DNA from: an uncultured Bacteroidota bacterium | GTDB lineage: Bacteria; Bacteroidota; Bacteroidia; UKL13-3 | Reading direction: 5' to 3' | DNA length: 64,000 bases | Assembly: GCA_903850915.1 (NCBI GenBank) | Contig: CAINMV010000001.1 | Coordinates: 44,557 to 108,556, forward strand | In this document: positions 10,455-20,110 of the stretch, in pieces | Layout of the letters: each line of letters opens with the position of its first letter | How positions within the stretch are numbered: position 1 is the stretch's first letter | Made by a program: the position numbers and the translations under genes | The notes under the pieces: model-generated | What the model saw: only the letters and a program-made list of their open reading frames with translations | The model's database searches: none | Told to the model about the DNA's origin: nothing

Positions 10455-11735
10455 ATGGTAACATTAATAATCTTACTTTTTTTGTTGGGCTATTTCCTTA
10501 TCGCCTTTGAGCATTATATAAATATTAATAAAGCTGCAGTTGCCTTGCTTACTGGAGTTTTATGCTGGGTGGTTTATGCATTTTCTGCCGACAAAGAAGT
10601 AATTCAAGTACAACTAGGTACTCATTTTGGAGAGATCTCAGGGATTTTGTTTTTTCTTTTAGGAGCAATGGCTATAGTTGAATTTATTGATGCTCATGAT
10701 GGCTTTGACTTTTTTGCTGAACAAATTACTACGTCTAATAAAAGGTCGTTACTTTGGATAATTTGTTCCCTGTCATTTCTTTTGTCGGCCATATTGGATA
10801 ACCTTACAACTACAATTGTAATGGTAACATTATTGCGAAAATTAGTTGCTGAAAAAGAGGATAGAATGTTGTTCATTGGAATGGTTATTATTGCTAGTAA
10901 TGCAGGAGGTGTTTGGTCGCCTATAGGTGATGTAACCACAACAATGCTTTGGATTGGTGGGCAGGTTTCTGCCAAAAACATTATGGTTACCTTATTATTA
11001 CCTAGTTTGGTTAGTATGCTTCTACCTTTATTGGTAATTTCTCTTAAAATAAATGGCGAGGTTCAAAGACGCCCGATATCTATTGATTCTACTAATATCA
11101 AGGCAAAGCCTTTTCAACGCATGTTGTTTTTTGTATTTGGTGTTGGAGTGCTAATTTCGGTCCCAGTATTTAAGTCAATCACCCATTTGCCACCTTTTAT
11201 GGGTATGCTGTTTGGTTTGGGTGTTTTGTGGCTTTTATCCGAAATAGTCGATCGCAGTAAAGATGAGGTGGAGAAAGATGTTTCTTCGGTTTTATATGCA
11301 CTTCGTAAAGTTGATATGCCAAGTATTCTTTTTTTTCTTGGTATTTTACTGGCGGTTGCGGCATTACAGTCATCTGGTTTACTTGTCATGCTCTCTACAA
11401 AACTTAATACTTGTATTCCCGATTTAAATTCTAGGAGTATTGCCATTGGCTTAATTTCTGCCATTATTGATAATGTGCCTTTGGTGGCTGCAGCCATTGG
11501 TATGTATCCATTAGATTTGTTTCCCATGGATCACTATTTTTGGGAGTTTTTGGCCTATTGCACCGGCACCGGTGGAAGTATCTTAATAATTGGTTCAGCT
11601 GCAGGTGTTGCGGCTATGGGTATGGAGAAAATTAGTTTTAGTTGGTACCTCAAAAAAATAAGTTTTTTAGCGTTGATAGGTTATTTTGCGGGAGCAATAG
11701 TTTATATCTTGCAACATTATTTTCTGGGAAATTAG
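10455..11735 (+). CDS. nhaD: Na+/H+ antiporter NhaD family
   Basis: Polytopic; SAILDNLTTTIVMVTLLRK, NAGGVWSPIGDVTTTMLWI and ISAIIDNVPLVAAAIGM are NhaD signatures. Confidence 0.9.
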   Translation: MVTLIILLFLLGYFLIAFEHYININKAAVALLTGVLCWVVYAFSADKEVIQVQLGTHFGEISGILFFLLGAMAIVEFIDAHDGFDFFAEQITTSNKRSLLWIICSLSFLLSAILDNLTTTIVMVTLLRKLVAEKEDRMLFIGMVIIASNAGGVWSPIGDVTTTMLWIGGQVSAKNIMVTLLLPSLVSMLLPLLVISLKINGEVQRRPISIDSTNIKAKPFQRMLFFVFGVGVLISVPVFKSITHLPPFMGMLFGLGVLWLLSEIVDRSKDEVEKDVSSVLYALRKVDMPSILFFLGILLAVAALQSSGLLVMLSTKLNTCIPDLNSRSIAIGLISAIIDNVPLVAAAIGMYPLDLFPMDHYFWEFLAYCTGTGGSILIIGSAAGVAAMGMEKISFSWYLKKISFLALIGYFAGAIVYILQHYFLGN

Positions 11736-11772
11736 TGCCATATCAATAACACTTTTTATTAACTACTCATAA

Positions 11773-14253
11773 GTGCATCAGCTACAACTCGATAATCAGG
11801 AACGCTCCACCTATTTTGTGGATGTGATACTGCCTTTGTATTTGCCCAAGGCATATACTTATCGGGTGCCGTTTGCCCTGAATAATGCAGTACAAATAGG
11901 AAAACGTGTGGTTGTACAGTTTGGTGCTCGTAAAATATATGCCGCTTTAATTGTAAAAATTCATGAGACACCGCCGGCAGAATACACCGCCAAATACATT
12001 CAAGATATTATTGACGAAACGCCTGTAATTAGCGATAAGCAATTGCTTCATTGGCAATGGATGGAAGAATATTATCTCTGTAACTTGGGAGAGATAATGG
12101 ATGCGGCGTTGCCAAGTGGTTTAAAATTAGAGAGTGAAACAAAAATATACCTAAATCCCGAGGCTAATTATACCTATGGCAACCTCGACGATAGGGAATA
12201 CCTCATAGTAGAGGCACTAGAAATACATAAAGAAATTACCATCAGCCAAATTAGTGAGCTCTTAGCTTTAAAAAGTGTAATACAAATTATAAAATCGCTC
12301 TATGAAAAAGGGGTGGTTTCCATTCGAGAGCAGCTGAACGAAACGTATAAAGTAAAAAAGCAAACGTGTGTCAGGTTCACAGCAAGGTATATTAAAAACG
12401 AAGTTGAGCTGCATGAATTGTTTAGTTCGCTTGAGAAAACACCCAAGCAGCTTGAGGTGGTAATGACTTTTTTATCGGTGTTTCGTGATGTGGAATTTGT
12501 GCCTAAAAAAGAACTACTGAAAAGCAGTAAAAGTAGCGATAGCACCATAAATACACTCATAAACAAAAAAGTTCTTGAAATTTACGAAATCGAAATCGAT
12601 CGCATCTCATTTCGTGATGGTGATATCGAAAATATTAACCTAACTCCATTGCAAGAGGTCGCTTTTTCTGATATTAAAACGAGTTTTATTGAAAAGGATG
12701 TCGTTTTACTTCATGGAGTAACTAGCAGCGGCAAAACACTGGTTTATTGTAAACTCATCGAGGAGGTTATCGCATCAAGAAAACAGGTGCTTTTTCTTCT
12801 TCCAGAAGTAGCACTCACCTCGCAAATTATCGCCCGACTTACAAAGTTTTTTGGCAATCAGGTTTGTGTATGGCACTATAAATTTAACGACTTTGAGCGT
12901 GTGGAAATATGGAACAAAATTAAAAGTCAAAATTTTAAAATTATTATTGGAACACGCAGCGCTGTGTTTCTTCCTTTTCAGAATTTGGGCCTAGTGATTA
13001 TTGATGAAGAGCATGATCAGAGTTACAAGCAAATTGACCCTTCTCCTCGATATCATGCTCGTGATGCTGCCATTGTATTGGCTAGCTTGTTTCAAGCAAA
13101 AACGCTATTAGGTACTGCTACTCCAGCCATTGAAACATATTATAATACACATCAGCAGAAATATGGTTTGGTTGAGTTAAAAGAACGATACGCAGGCATG
13201 CAAATGCCAGAAATTGTTCTTGCCGATGTTGGACAAAGTTACCGCGATAAATCGCTTAGCTTCGACTTTACACCATCACTACTCCAGAAGATTAGATCGG
13301 CGTTGTTAAAAAAAGAACAAGTAATATTATTCCAAAATCGAAAGGGCTATGCACCCATTACGGAATGCTCTAATTGTGGTTGGACGCCACATTGCGTTAA
13401 CTGCGATATCACACTTAATTATTACAAAACACAACATATTTTAAAATGCCATTATTGTGGTTATAAAGCTAAACCAGCAAACATGTGTGGCGCTTGTGGT
13501 GCTGTGCAAATGCGCATGAAAGGCTTTGGCACCGAGAAGATTGAGGACGATTTGAAAAGTTTATTGCCAGAAGTGAAGGTAGGGCGCTTAGATTATGATA
13601 CCACGCGAACAAAGGAAGGTCATAGTAAAATAATAAATGAGTTTAAACAGCATAATATTGATGTGCTCGTTGGAACACAAATGGTGAGCAAAGGACTGGA
13701 TTTTGAGAATGTCACTACCGTGGGCATTATGGATGCCGATCAAATTATTAATATCCCCGACTTTAGGGCGAATGAACGTGCCTTTCAACTCCTTACCCAA
13801 GTGGCTGGTCGTGCAGGAAGGATGCATAAAAGAGGGGAGGTAATTATTCAAACCCGAAGGCCTAAACTTGATATCTTTAATGTGGTAATCGAAAATAATT
13901 ATCAATCGTTGTATCTATACGAAATGGTAGAACGACAAAAGTTTTTATATCCTCCATTTTCAAAACTCATACGTATCACAATAAAACATAAAGAAGAGCA
14001 TGAATCGAAAAGAGGTGCACAACTGCTGGCGCAAATTTTAAAAGAAAGACTTGGTGACACTGTGCTTGGTCCTGAAGCTCATTTTGTTCCAAGAATTCAG
14101 AATCTTTATATTCAACATATATTATTGAAGATTCCTCACCAAACTGTTTCGCTAAAAAGCGCCAAGCAATTTTTAAAGGCTACGATTCACAATTTCAGTA
14201 TTCAAAAAGAAAATAAAAGCATTCGGATTTATATCGATGTTGATGCCTACTAA
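11773..14253 (+). CDS. priA: Primosomal protein N' (replication restart helicase PriA), GTG start
   Basis: LLHGVTSSGKTLVY, VIIDEEHDQSYKQ, paired zinc-binding CxxC motifs (CSNCGWTPHCVNCD; CHYCGYKAKPANMCGACG), GTQMVSKGLDFENVTTVG. Confidence 0.95.
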   Translation: MHQLQLDNQERSTYFVDVILPLYLPKAYTYRVPFALNNAVQIGKRVVVQFGARKIYAALIVKIHETPPAEYTAKYIQDIIDETPVISDKQLLHWQWMEEYYLCNLGEIMDAALPSGLKLESETKIYLNPEANYTYGNLDDREYLIVEALEIHKEITISQISELLALKSVIQIIKSLYEKGVVSIREQLNETYKVKKQTCVRFTARYIKNEVELHELFSSLEKTPKQLEVVMTFLSVFRDVEFVPKKELLKSSKSSDSTINTLINKKVLEIYEIEIDRISFRDGDIENINLTPLQEVAFSDIKTSFIEKDVVLLHGVTSSGKTLVYCKLIEEVIASRKQVLFLLPEVALTSQIIARLTKFFGNQVCVWHYKFNDFERVEIWNKIKSQNFKIIIGTRSAVFLPFQNLGLVIIDEEHDQSYKQIDPSPRYHARDAAIVLASLFQAKTLLGTATPAIETYYNTHQQKYGLVELKERYAGMQMPEIVLADVGQSYRDKSLSFDFTPSLLQKIRSALLKKEQVILFQNRKGYAPITECSNCGWTPHCVNCDITLNYYKTQHILKCHYCGYKAKPANMCGACGAVQMRMKGFGTEKIEDDLKSLLPEVKVGRLDYDTTRTKEGHSKIINEFKQHNIDVLVGTQMVSKGLDFENVTTVGIMDADQIINIPDFRANERAFQLLTQVAGRAGRMHKRGEVIIQTRRPKLDIFNVVIENNYQSLYLYEMVERQKFLYPPFSKLIRITIKHKEEHESKRGAQLLAQILKERLGDTVLGPEAHFVPRIQNLYIQHILLKIPHQTVSLKSAKQFLKATIHNFSIQKENKSIRIYIDVDAY

Positions 14254-14265
14254 ATTCGACTCGTT

Positions 14266-15279
14266 TTAAATGTTATTCGGGTTCAATGCTCCTTCGCCTC
14301 GTTGTATCTTTTTACCCTTAAGTTCCTCTGCTTCACCTAACAACTGCTGCTTTTCCACTTTTGTATCAAATAGATAATGGTTTTGAGAAATAACGCTTGT
14401 ACTTGCAATCTTTGAAGGCCCTTCAATAAGCCAATCGTTGGTATGTTTATGGTCGAAACGGCAATCATTGCAAATAAATTCTTCAAGTTCTCCATAGGCG
14501 TCTTTACGAGCTGTAACACGAAGTATTTCCTCTCCTTGATACCATAAGCGCACTTTCCCACTGCATTTGGTGCAGTTACGATGGGCATCAACAGGCTTGG
14601 TAAACCAAACACGGCTTTTAAATCGGAATGTTTTGTCGGTAAGAGCGCCTACTGGGCAAACATCAATGATGTTACCACTGAAGTCGTTATCTATTGCCTG
14701 TTGTATGTAAGTTGAAATTTCAGAAACGTCGCCTCGGTTAATAACTCCATGCACACGACCATCTGTAATTTGTTCTGCTGTTTTTACGCAACGATAACAA
14801 AGAATGCAACGGGTCATGTGTAACTTTATTTTATCGCCGATATCAATCTTTTCAAAGGTTCGACGCTCAAATTCATAACGTGTTTCGGAGCTTCCATGCT
14901 TGTACGACAAATTTTGCAGGTCGCATTCGCCCGCCTGATCGCAAACAGGGCAATCTAAGGGATGATTGATTAAGAGCATCTCTACAACACCTGCACGTGC
15001 TTCTTGTACTTCAGGAGATGTTTTATTGCGCACTACCATGCCATCCATTACGTTGGTTTTGCAACTAGGAACCAATTTGGGCATAGGTCGAGGGTCTTTT
15101 TCACTCCCTTGCTCTACTTTTACTAAGCAGGTGCGACAAAAACCACCAGTGCCTTTTACTTTACTATGATAGCACATTGCTGGAGGGACAATATCGCCTC
15201 CTATCATTCGTGCGGCATTTAAAATACTAGTACCATCAGGTACTTCAAAGGTGATATCATCGATTGTAATCTTGGCCAT
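14266..15279 (-). CDS. nuoG: NADH-quinone oxidoreductase subunit G-like Fe-S protein, short form
   Basis: 2Fe-2S ferredoxin N-terminus (PPAMCYHSKVKGTGGFCRTCLVKVE), HPLDCPVCDQAGECDLQ, MTRCILCYRCVKTAEQ. Start moved from the ORF-track Met to MAKITIDD. No molybdopterin domain. Confidence 0.83.
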   Translation of the reverse strand: MAKITIDDITFEVPDGTSILNAARMIGGDIVPPAMCYHSKVKGTGGFCRTCLVKVEQGSEKDPRPMPKLVPSCKTNVMDGMVVRNKTSPEVQEARAGVVEMLLINHPLDCPVCDQAGECDLQNLSYKHGSSETRYEFERRTFEKIDIGDKIKLHMTRCILCYRCVKTAEQITDGRVHGVINRGDVSEISTYIQQAIDNDFSGNIIDVCPVGALTDKTFRFKSRVWFTKPVDAHRNCTKCSGKVRLWYQGEEILRVTARKDAYGELEEFICNDCRFDHKHTNDWLIEGPSKIASTSVISQNHYLFDTKVEKQQLLGEAEELKGKKIQRGEGALNPNNI

Positions 15280-15474
15280 AGTTGTTGCCTTTGAAAAAGC
15301 GGACAAAAGTAAGAAATTAATTATGAGATTTAAAGGATGATATTTGAAAACCGAACACAGAAATTAAACTTAAACTATGATTTTTGTCATTTTTGGAAAC
15401 CATGGGGCGAAAGTGTCATATCGTAAAAATTGCAATAAGAATTCAATGTGTCGAATAATCGACCTTCCGAGCAT

Positions 15475-15506
15475 TTGTCATTTGTCCACGCCAACGCTTA
15501 TCTTCG
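15475..15506 (+). promoter_or_regulatory. Candidate Bacteroidota promoter for ileS (TTG-N21-TATCTTCG)
   Basis: TTG at 15475-15477 and TATCTTCG at 15499-15506 (one mismatch to TAnnTTTG), just upstream of the ATG at 15515. Confidence 0.4.
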
Positions 15507-15514
15507 TGGCTTCT

Positions 15515-18500
15515 ATGAAGTATAACGAACCAAAGCAACTTAATATGCCTGCAATTGAGCAGGAGATTTTAGCGTTCTGGAAAGAGCATCAAATCTTTGA
15601 TAAAAGTGTCTCTAATAGAGCAGGGGCAAAAGATTTTGTGTTTTATGAAGGCCCACCGAGTGCCAACGGACTTCCCGGAATTCATCATGTGATGAGCCGT
15701 GCTATAAAAGATATTTTTTGCCGATATAAAACGCTTTCGGGCTATCGTGTTGAACGCCGTGCAGGTTGGGATACTCATGGCTTGCCTATTGAATTGGGGG
15801 TGGAAAAAGAACTCGGAATTCGTAAGGACGATATTGGAAATGTGAGTAGTCCGAAGTATATTTCAATTGAAGATTATAACCAGAAGTGTAGGGATGCTGT
15901 TATGCGTTATACAGCCGTTTGGAATGATTTAACAGAGAAGATGGGCTATTGGGTGGATATGTCAAACCCTTACGTTACCTATAAAAATGAATATATCGAA
16001 AGTGTTTGGTGGTTGCTTAAGAAAATTTATTCAAAAGGTTTACTTTATAAAGGTTATACCATTCAGCCGTATTCACCTGCGGCAGGAACAGGGTTGAGTT
16101 CTCACGAATTAAATCAACCAGGCACCTACCGCGATTTGAAGGATACTACTGTGGTGGCGCAATTTGAAATTGCTGAAAATAATGTTTTACCAAAATTCAA
16201 CCATGGCATTCAATATTTCCTAGCATGGACTACCACTCCTTGGACTTTACCAAGTAACACAGCTCTGGCTGTAGGTAAAAATATTAATTATGTGCTTGTT
16301 CAAACGTTTAATCAATATACTTTTCAGGCTATTGAGGTGATACTTGCAAAGGATTTGATGGGCAAGCATTTTAATGAAAAAGCAGCCGAACTTTCTATTG
16401 ATGAGTATAAACCCGGTGATAAACTTATTCCATTTAAGGTCGTTGCCGAGTTTAAAGGAAGTGAACTAGAAGGTATTCGATATAAGCAATTGATGCCTTA
16501 TGTTATACCCACAGACGGCGCAGCATTTAATGTTGTTATCGGTGATTTTGTTACCACTGAAGATGGCACTGGTATTGTTCATATTGCACCAAGTTTTGGT
16601 AGTGATGACTTTCGCGTTGCTAAGCAATTTGGAATTGCAAGTCTTACCTTAGTAGACAAACGGGGGCGATTTATGCCCGAAGTGACTGATTATGCCAATG
16701 AATTTGTTAAGGAACAATATTTAAATGATGAGGAGAAGGCGGTTGAATTAGAAAAGCAAAAGCTGATTTGGAAAGACACCATCAAGAATTTAGATAAATA
16801 TTTAAGTGTTGATGAAAGAATTGCTTTGAAGCTTAAAATTGAAAATAAAGCCTTTAAAATTGAAAAATATGAGCATAGCTATCCGCATTGTTGGCGAACC
16901 GATAAACCAATTTTGTATTATCCACTCGACAGTTGGTTTATAAAAACAACCGCGGTAAAAGACCGTATGATTGAGCTCAACAAAAGCATTAACTGGAAGC
17001 CGGAAAGTACCGGTACAGGAAGGTTTGGCAATTGGTTAGAGAACTTACAAGACTGGAATTTATCTCGGTCTCGTTATTGGGGAATTCCACTTCCGGTATG
17101 GCGAACAGTGGATGGAAAGGAGGAGAAATGTATTGGTAGTATTGAAGAGTTAAATCAACAGGTGGCATTGGCAAAATCTTTTGGCATTGAAAATCCAAGC
17201 TATGTTCCCGATGCTACACTTGATCTTCATCGTCCGTATATCGATAATATTATTTTGGTAAGCGAATCGAGTGGACAACCCATGACACGTGAATTAGATT
17301 TAATTGATGTTTGGTTCGATAGTGGCTCCATGCCTTATGCTCAAAATCATTTTATGGGCGACAATCAACCAAAGGATTTTCCAGCAGATTTTATTGCAGA
17401 AGGAGTAGATCAAACTCGAGGATGGTTTTTTACCTTACACGCTATTGCTACGTTGGTTTTCGATAGCATAGCCTATAAAAATGTTGTAAGTAATGGATTG
17501 GTTTTAGATAAAAACGGACAGAAAATGAGCAAACGCCTCGGCAATGCCGCTGATCCATTTGAAACCATTGCAAAATATAGTGCTGATGCGAGCCGCTGGT
17601 ATATGATAGGTAATGCAGCACCATGGGATAATTTGAAGTTTGATATTGATGGAATAAAAGAGGTTCAGCGCAAATATTTTGGTACTTTATATAATACCTA
17701 TTCCTTTTTCGCATTGTATGCCAATGTGGATCGTTGGACCGCAGGCGGTGGCAAAACCATCGCGCATCAAGATTTAGCTGAACTCGACCAATGGATTATT
17801 TCTAAATTAAATACACTAATCAAAGAGGTAACGGAATGTTACGAAACTTACGAACCACACAGAGCAGTGCGCTTGATGGAGACATTCGTGGATCGAAATC
17901 TTAGTAATTGGTATGTTCGTTTATCAAGACGTCGCTTTTGGCGAGGTGAAATTAGTGATGATAAGTTTGGAGCATATCAAACTTTACACCATTGTTTGGC
18001 TACATTATCGCAATTGATGAGTCCAGTATCGCCTTTTTTTGCAGATTGGCTCTTCCGCAATTTAAAACCAGAAGGCGGATCTGTGCATTTAACCGACTTA
18101 ATTCAAGTTGAATCATCGAAAATAGATTTAACGTTGGAGCAGCGCATGGATATGGCTCAAAGTATTTGTAGTATGGTTTTGGGTATTCGTAAAAAAGAGA
18201 ACATAAAAGTAAGGATTCCACTTCAGAAAATTCAGATTCCGGTAATGAATGAAGCTTTTGCTGCCAATGTGAAGGCTGTCGAAGAAATAATAAAATCGGA
18301 GGTAAACGTAAAAGAAATAGAGTTAGTTAATGAAGGGGATGTTAAAATAGTGAAGAATTTAAAGCTCAATTTTAAAACATTAGGTAAAAAGTACGGCAAA
18401 CACATGAAATCTATTCAGCAGTGGGTTGTCGATCAAGGGGAGGCCGTAATTCATGGTTTAGAATCGGAGCACTTATTTAAGTTTGAAATTGATGGTGATG

Positions 18501-18871
18501 AAGTTATTTTATTGTCTGAAGATGTGGAAATAATACCCATTGACATCCCTGGTTGGAAAGTGGCCAATGAGGGAAGTGTTACCGTGGCATTAGATGTAAT
18601 TATCACTCCTGAGCTTAAGCAAGAGGGAACTGCCCGCGAAATTGTGAATCGTATTCAAAACATTCGAAAAGAACAAGATTTTGAGGTTACGGATCGCATT
18701 TCTGTGACAATTCAGGATAATGAATACCTAAAAAGTGTTGTAAATAAATTTTCTTTGTATATTCGCGCAGAAATTTTAGCTGCCCATATTGGCTTTAGTA
18801 ATGAGGTTATACAGGGTGAAAGTGTTGAAATAGAGGAAATTACAACTAAAATTCAAGTTTCAAAAGCGTAA
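15515..18871 (+). CDS. ileS: Isoleucyl-tRNA synthetase
   Basis: GPPSANGLPGIHHVMSRAIKDIFCRYKTLSGYRVERRAGWDTHGLPIE, DVWFDSGSMPYAQ and KMSKRLGN motifs. Start assigned to MKYNEPKQ rather than the 46-codon upstream extension. Confidence 0.95.
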   Translation: MKYNEPKQLNMPAIEQEILAFWKEHQIFDKSVSNRAGAKDFVFYEGPPSANGLPGIHHVMSRAIKDIFCRYKTLSGYRVERRAGWDTHGLPIELGVEKELGIRKDDIGNVSSPKYISIEDYNQKCRDAVMRYTAVWNDLTEKMGYWVDMSNPYVTYKNEYIESVWWLLKKIYSKGLLYKGYTIQPYSPAAGTGLSSHELNQPGTYRDLKDTTVVAQFEIAENNVLPKFNHGIQYFLAWTTTPWTLPSNTALAVGKNINYVLVQTFNQYTFQAIEVILAKDLMGKHFNEKAAELSIDEYKPGDKLIPFKVVAEFKGSELEGIRYKQLMPYVIPTDGAAFNVVIGDFVTTEDGTGIVHIAPSFGSDDFRVAKQFGIASLTLVDKRGRFMPEVTDYANEFVKEQYLNDEEKAVELEKQKLIWKDTIKNLDKYLSVDERIALKLKIENKAFKIEKYEHSYPHCWRTDKPILYYPLDSWFIKTTAVKDRMIELNKSINWKPESTGTGRFGNWLENLQDWNLSRSRYWGIPLPVWRTVDGKEEKCIGSIEELNQQVALAKSFGIENPSYVPDATLDLHRPYIDNIILVSESSGQPMTRELDLIDVWFDSGSMPYAQNHFMGDNQPKDFPADFIAEGVDQTRGWFFTLHAIATLVFDSIAYKNVVSNGLVLDKNGQKMSKRLGNAADPFETIAKYSADASRWYMIGNAAPWDNLKFDIDGIKEVQRKYFGTLYNTYSFFALYANVDRWTAGGGKTIAHQDLAELDQWIISKLNTLIKEVTECYETYEPHRAVRLMETFVDRNLSNWYVRLSRRRFWRGEISDDKFGAYQTLHHCLATLSQLMSPVSPFFADWLFRNLKPEGGSVHLTDLIQVESSKIDLTLEQRMDMAQSICSMVLGIRKKENIKVRIPLQKIQIPVMNEAFAANVKAVEEIIKSEVNVKEIELVNEGDVKIVKNLKLNFKTLGKKYGKHMKSIQQWVVDQGEAVIHGLESEHLFKFEIDGDEVILLSEDVEIIPIDIPGWKVANEGSVTVALDVIITPELKQEGTAREIVNRIQNIRKEQDFEVTDRISVTIQDNEYLKSVVNKFSLYIRAEILAAHIGFSNEVIQGESVEIEEITTKIQVSKA

Positions 18872-18888
18872 AAAACAATTTTATTCCT

Positions 18889-20043
18889 ATGGCTAAAAAA
18901 GTTACAAAACCAGCAAAACCTGCTAACAAAGTTGTAAAACCGACCGTAAAAAAGTCTGCACCGGCTAAAAAAACAGTAAAACCGGTGGCAAAATCCTCTT
19001 CTAAACCCGTTTCGAAGCCGGTTGCAAAGTCTGCCCCAAAAAAGGTCACTAAACTAGCGCCTAAGAAAGCAGTTAAAGTAGCTCCTAAAAAGGCCGCGAA
19101 ACCAGCTCCTAAAAAAGTGGTAAAAGTTGCACCTAAGAAGGTTACGAAACCAGCTCCTAAGAAAGCAATTAAAGTAATACCGAAGAAGGTTGTGAAACCA
19201 GCTTCTAAAAAAGTGGTCAAGGTTGCCCCTAAGAAGGTTGCTAAACCTCTTGCTAAAAAGGTTGTTAAACCATTAGCGAAACCTATTGCAACAAAAAACA
19301 TAAAAAATATAAAGCCTTTAGCAAAGAAGGACGTGAAACCTGTGAGTAAGAAAATTGTAAAAGAAGTCCCTAAAAAAGCAACCAAACTAACACCTAAACC
19401 AGTTGCAAAGGCAGAAGTTAAAAAAACTGCATCTAAAATTGTTGCTCCAAAGGCTGCAATTAAACCTGCCGCTAAACCAGTAGTAGCTCCTGTGGTTCCG
19501 CCGGTGCATGTTAAGCCTGTTGCTAAAAACTTGGCTGTCAAAAAAATTACCGTTGAAAAGGGTGAGAAGGTGAATGCAAATACCAATACACCATTTAACG
19601 ATAAACCTATTGAAAAGGAAAAACCAGTTTTCACTAGCATCGTTCCTAAGAAAACGGTGATTGAAGACATTGGCAAATCACGTTATAGTGATATTGAATT
19701 GGATGAATTCCGTAAGCTAATCAATGACAAGTTAAGTTCTGCTAAAAAGGAATTAGATAATCTTAAAGAAGCATTGAATAGTATTTCAGGTAATAGCGCC
19801 GCAGATACTGAAAGTTCGTATGCCACATTCGAAGATGGATCGGCCACTCAAGAAAAAGAACACTTAAGCCAAATGGCAGCTCGTCAGCGTAAATTTATAG
19901 GAAATTTAGATGCAGCATTAGGGCGTATTGAAAATAAAACATACGGTATTTGTGCTGTCACTGGCAAGCTAATTCCAAAAGAGAGATTGCGTGCCGTGCC
20001 GCATACCACTGTAAGCATTGAAGCCAAATTAGGCAAGGTGTAA
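18889..20043 (+). CDS. DksA/TraR-like protein with long Lys/Ala/Pro-rich (histone H1-like) N-terminal region
   Basis: About 220 aa of K/A/P/V low complexity, then RYSDIELDEFRKLINDKLSSAKKELDNLKEAL...QRKFIGNLDAALGRIENKTYGICAVTGKLIPKERLRAVPHTTVSIEAK, a DksA-like coiled coil and degenerate finger. Confidence 0.85.
   Translation: MAKKVTKPAKPANKVVKPTVKKSAPAKKTVKPVAKSSSKPVSKPVAKSAPKKVTKLAPKKAVKVAPKKAAKPAPKKVVKVAPKKVTKPAPKKAIKVIPKKVVKPASKKVVKVAPKKVAKPLAKKVVKPLAKPIATKNIKNIKPLAKKDVKPVSKKIVKEVPKKATKLTPKPVAKAEVKKTASKIVAPKAAIKPAAKPVVAPVVPPVHVKPVAKNLAVKKITVEKGEKVNANTNTPFNDKPIEKEKPVFTSIVPKKTVIEDIGKSRYSDIELDEFRKLINDKLSSAKKELDNLKEALNSISGNSAADTESSYATFEDGSATQEKEHLSQMAARQRKFIGNLDAALGRIENKTYGICAVTGKLIPKERLRAVPHTTVSIEAKLGKV
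19057..19272 (+). repeat. Nine tandem degenerate 24-bp (8-aa) coding repeats, consensus APKKVVK(V/P)
   Basis: Units in register: APKKAVKV APKKAAKP APKKVVKV APKKVTKP APKKAIKV IPKKVVKP ASKKVVKV APKKVAKP LAKKVVKP; the last residue alternates V/P for eight units. Confidence 0.9.
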
Positions 20044-20076
20044 ATTCTGATTTGTGCCTTTTGTAATAACTATAAT

Positions 20077-20110
20077 ACAGGATAAATCATTGGTTTATCC
20101 TGTTTTTTTT
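20077..20110 (+). terminator. Rho-independent terminator after the dksA-like gene
   Basis: ACAGGATAAA-tcattgg-TTTATCCTGT perfect 10-bp stem followed by an uninterrupted T run. Confidence 0.85.

Noticed and set aside
11114-11527. 137-aa minus-strand ORF opposite nhaD
   Set aside because: Antisense to a clearly conserved transporter; no independent support.
19057-19272. Possible CRISPR or satellite array
   Set aside because: The 24-bp units have no spacers and stay in frame within a protein-coding repeat.
18846-19676. 276-aa minus-strand ORF (Thr/Phe/Gly-rich) opposite the DksA-like gene
   Set aside because: It is the antisense shadow of a Lys/Ala/Pro low-complexity repeat; the plus-strand frame has a recognisable DksA-like domain and good context.
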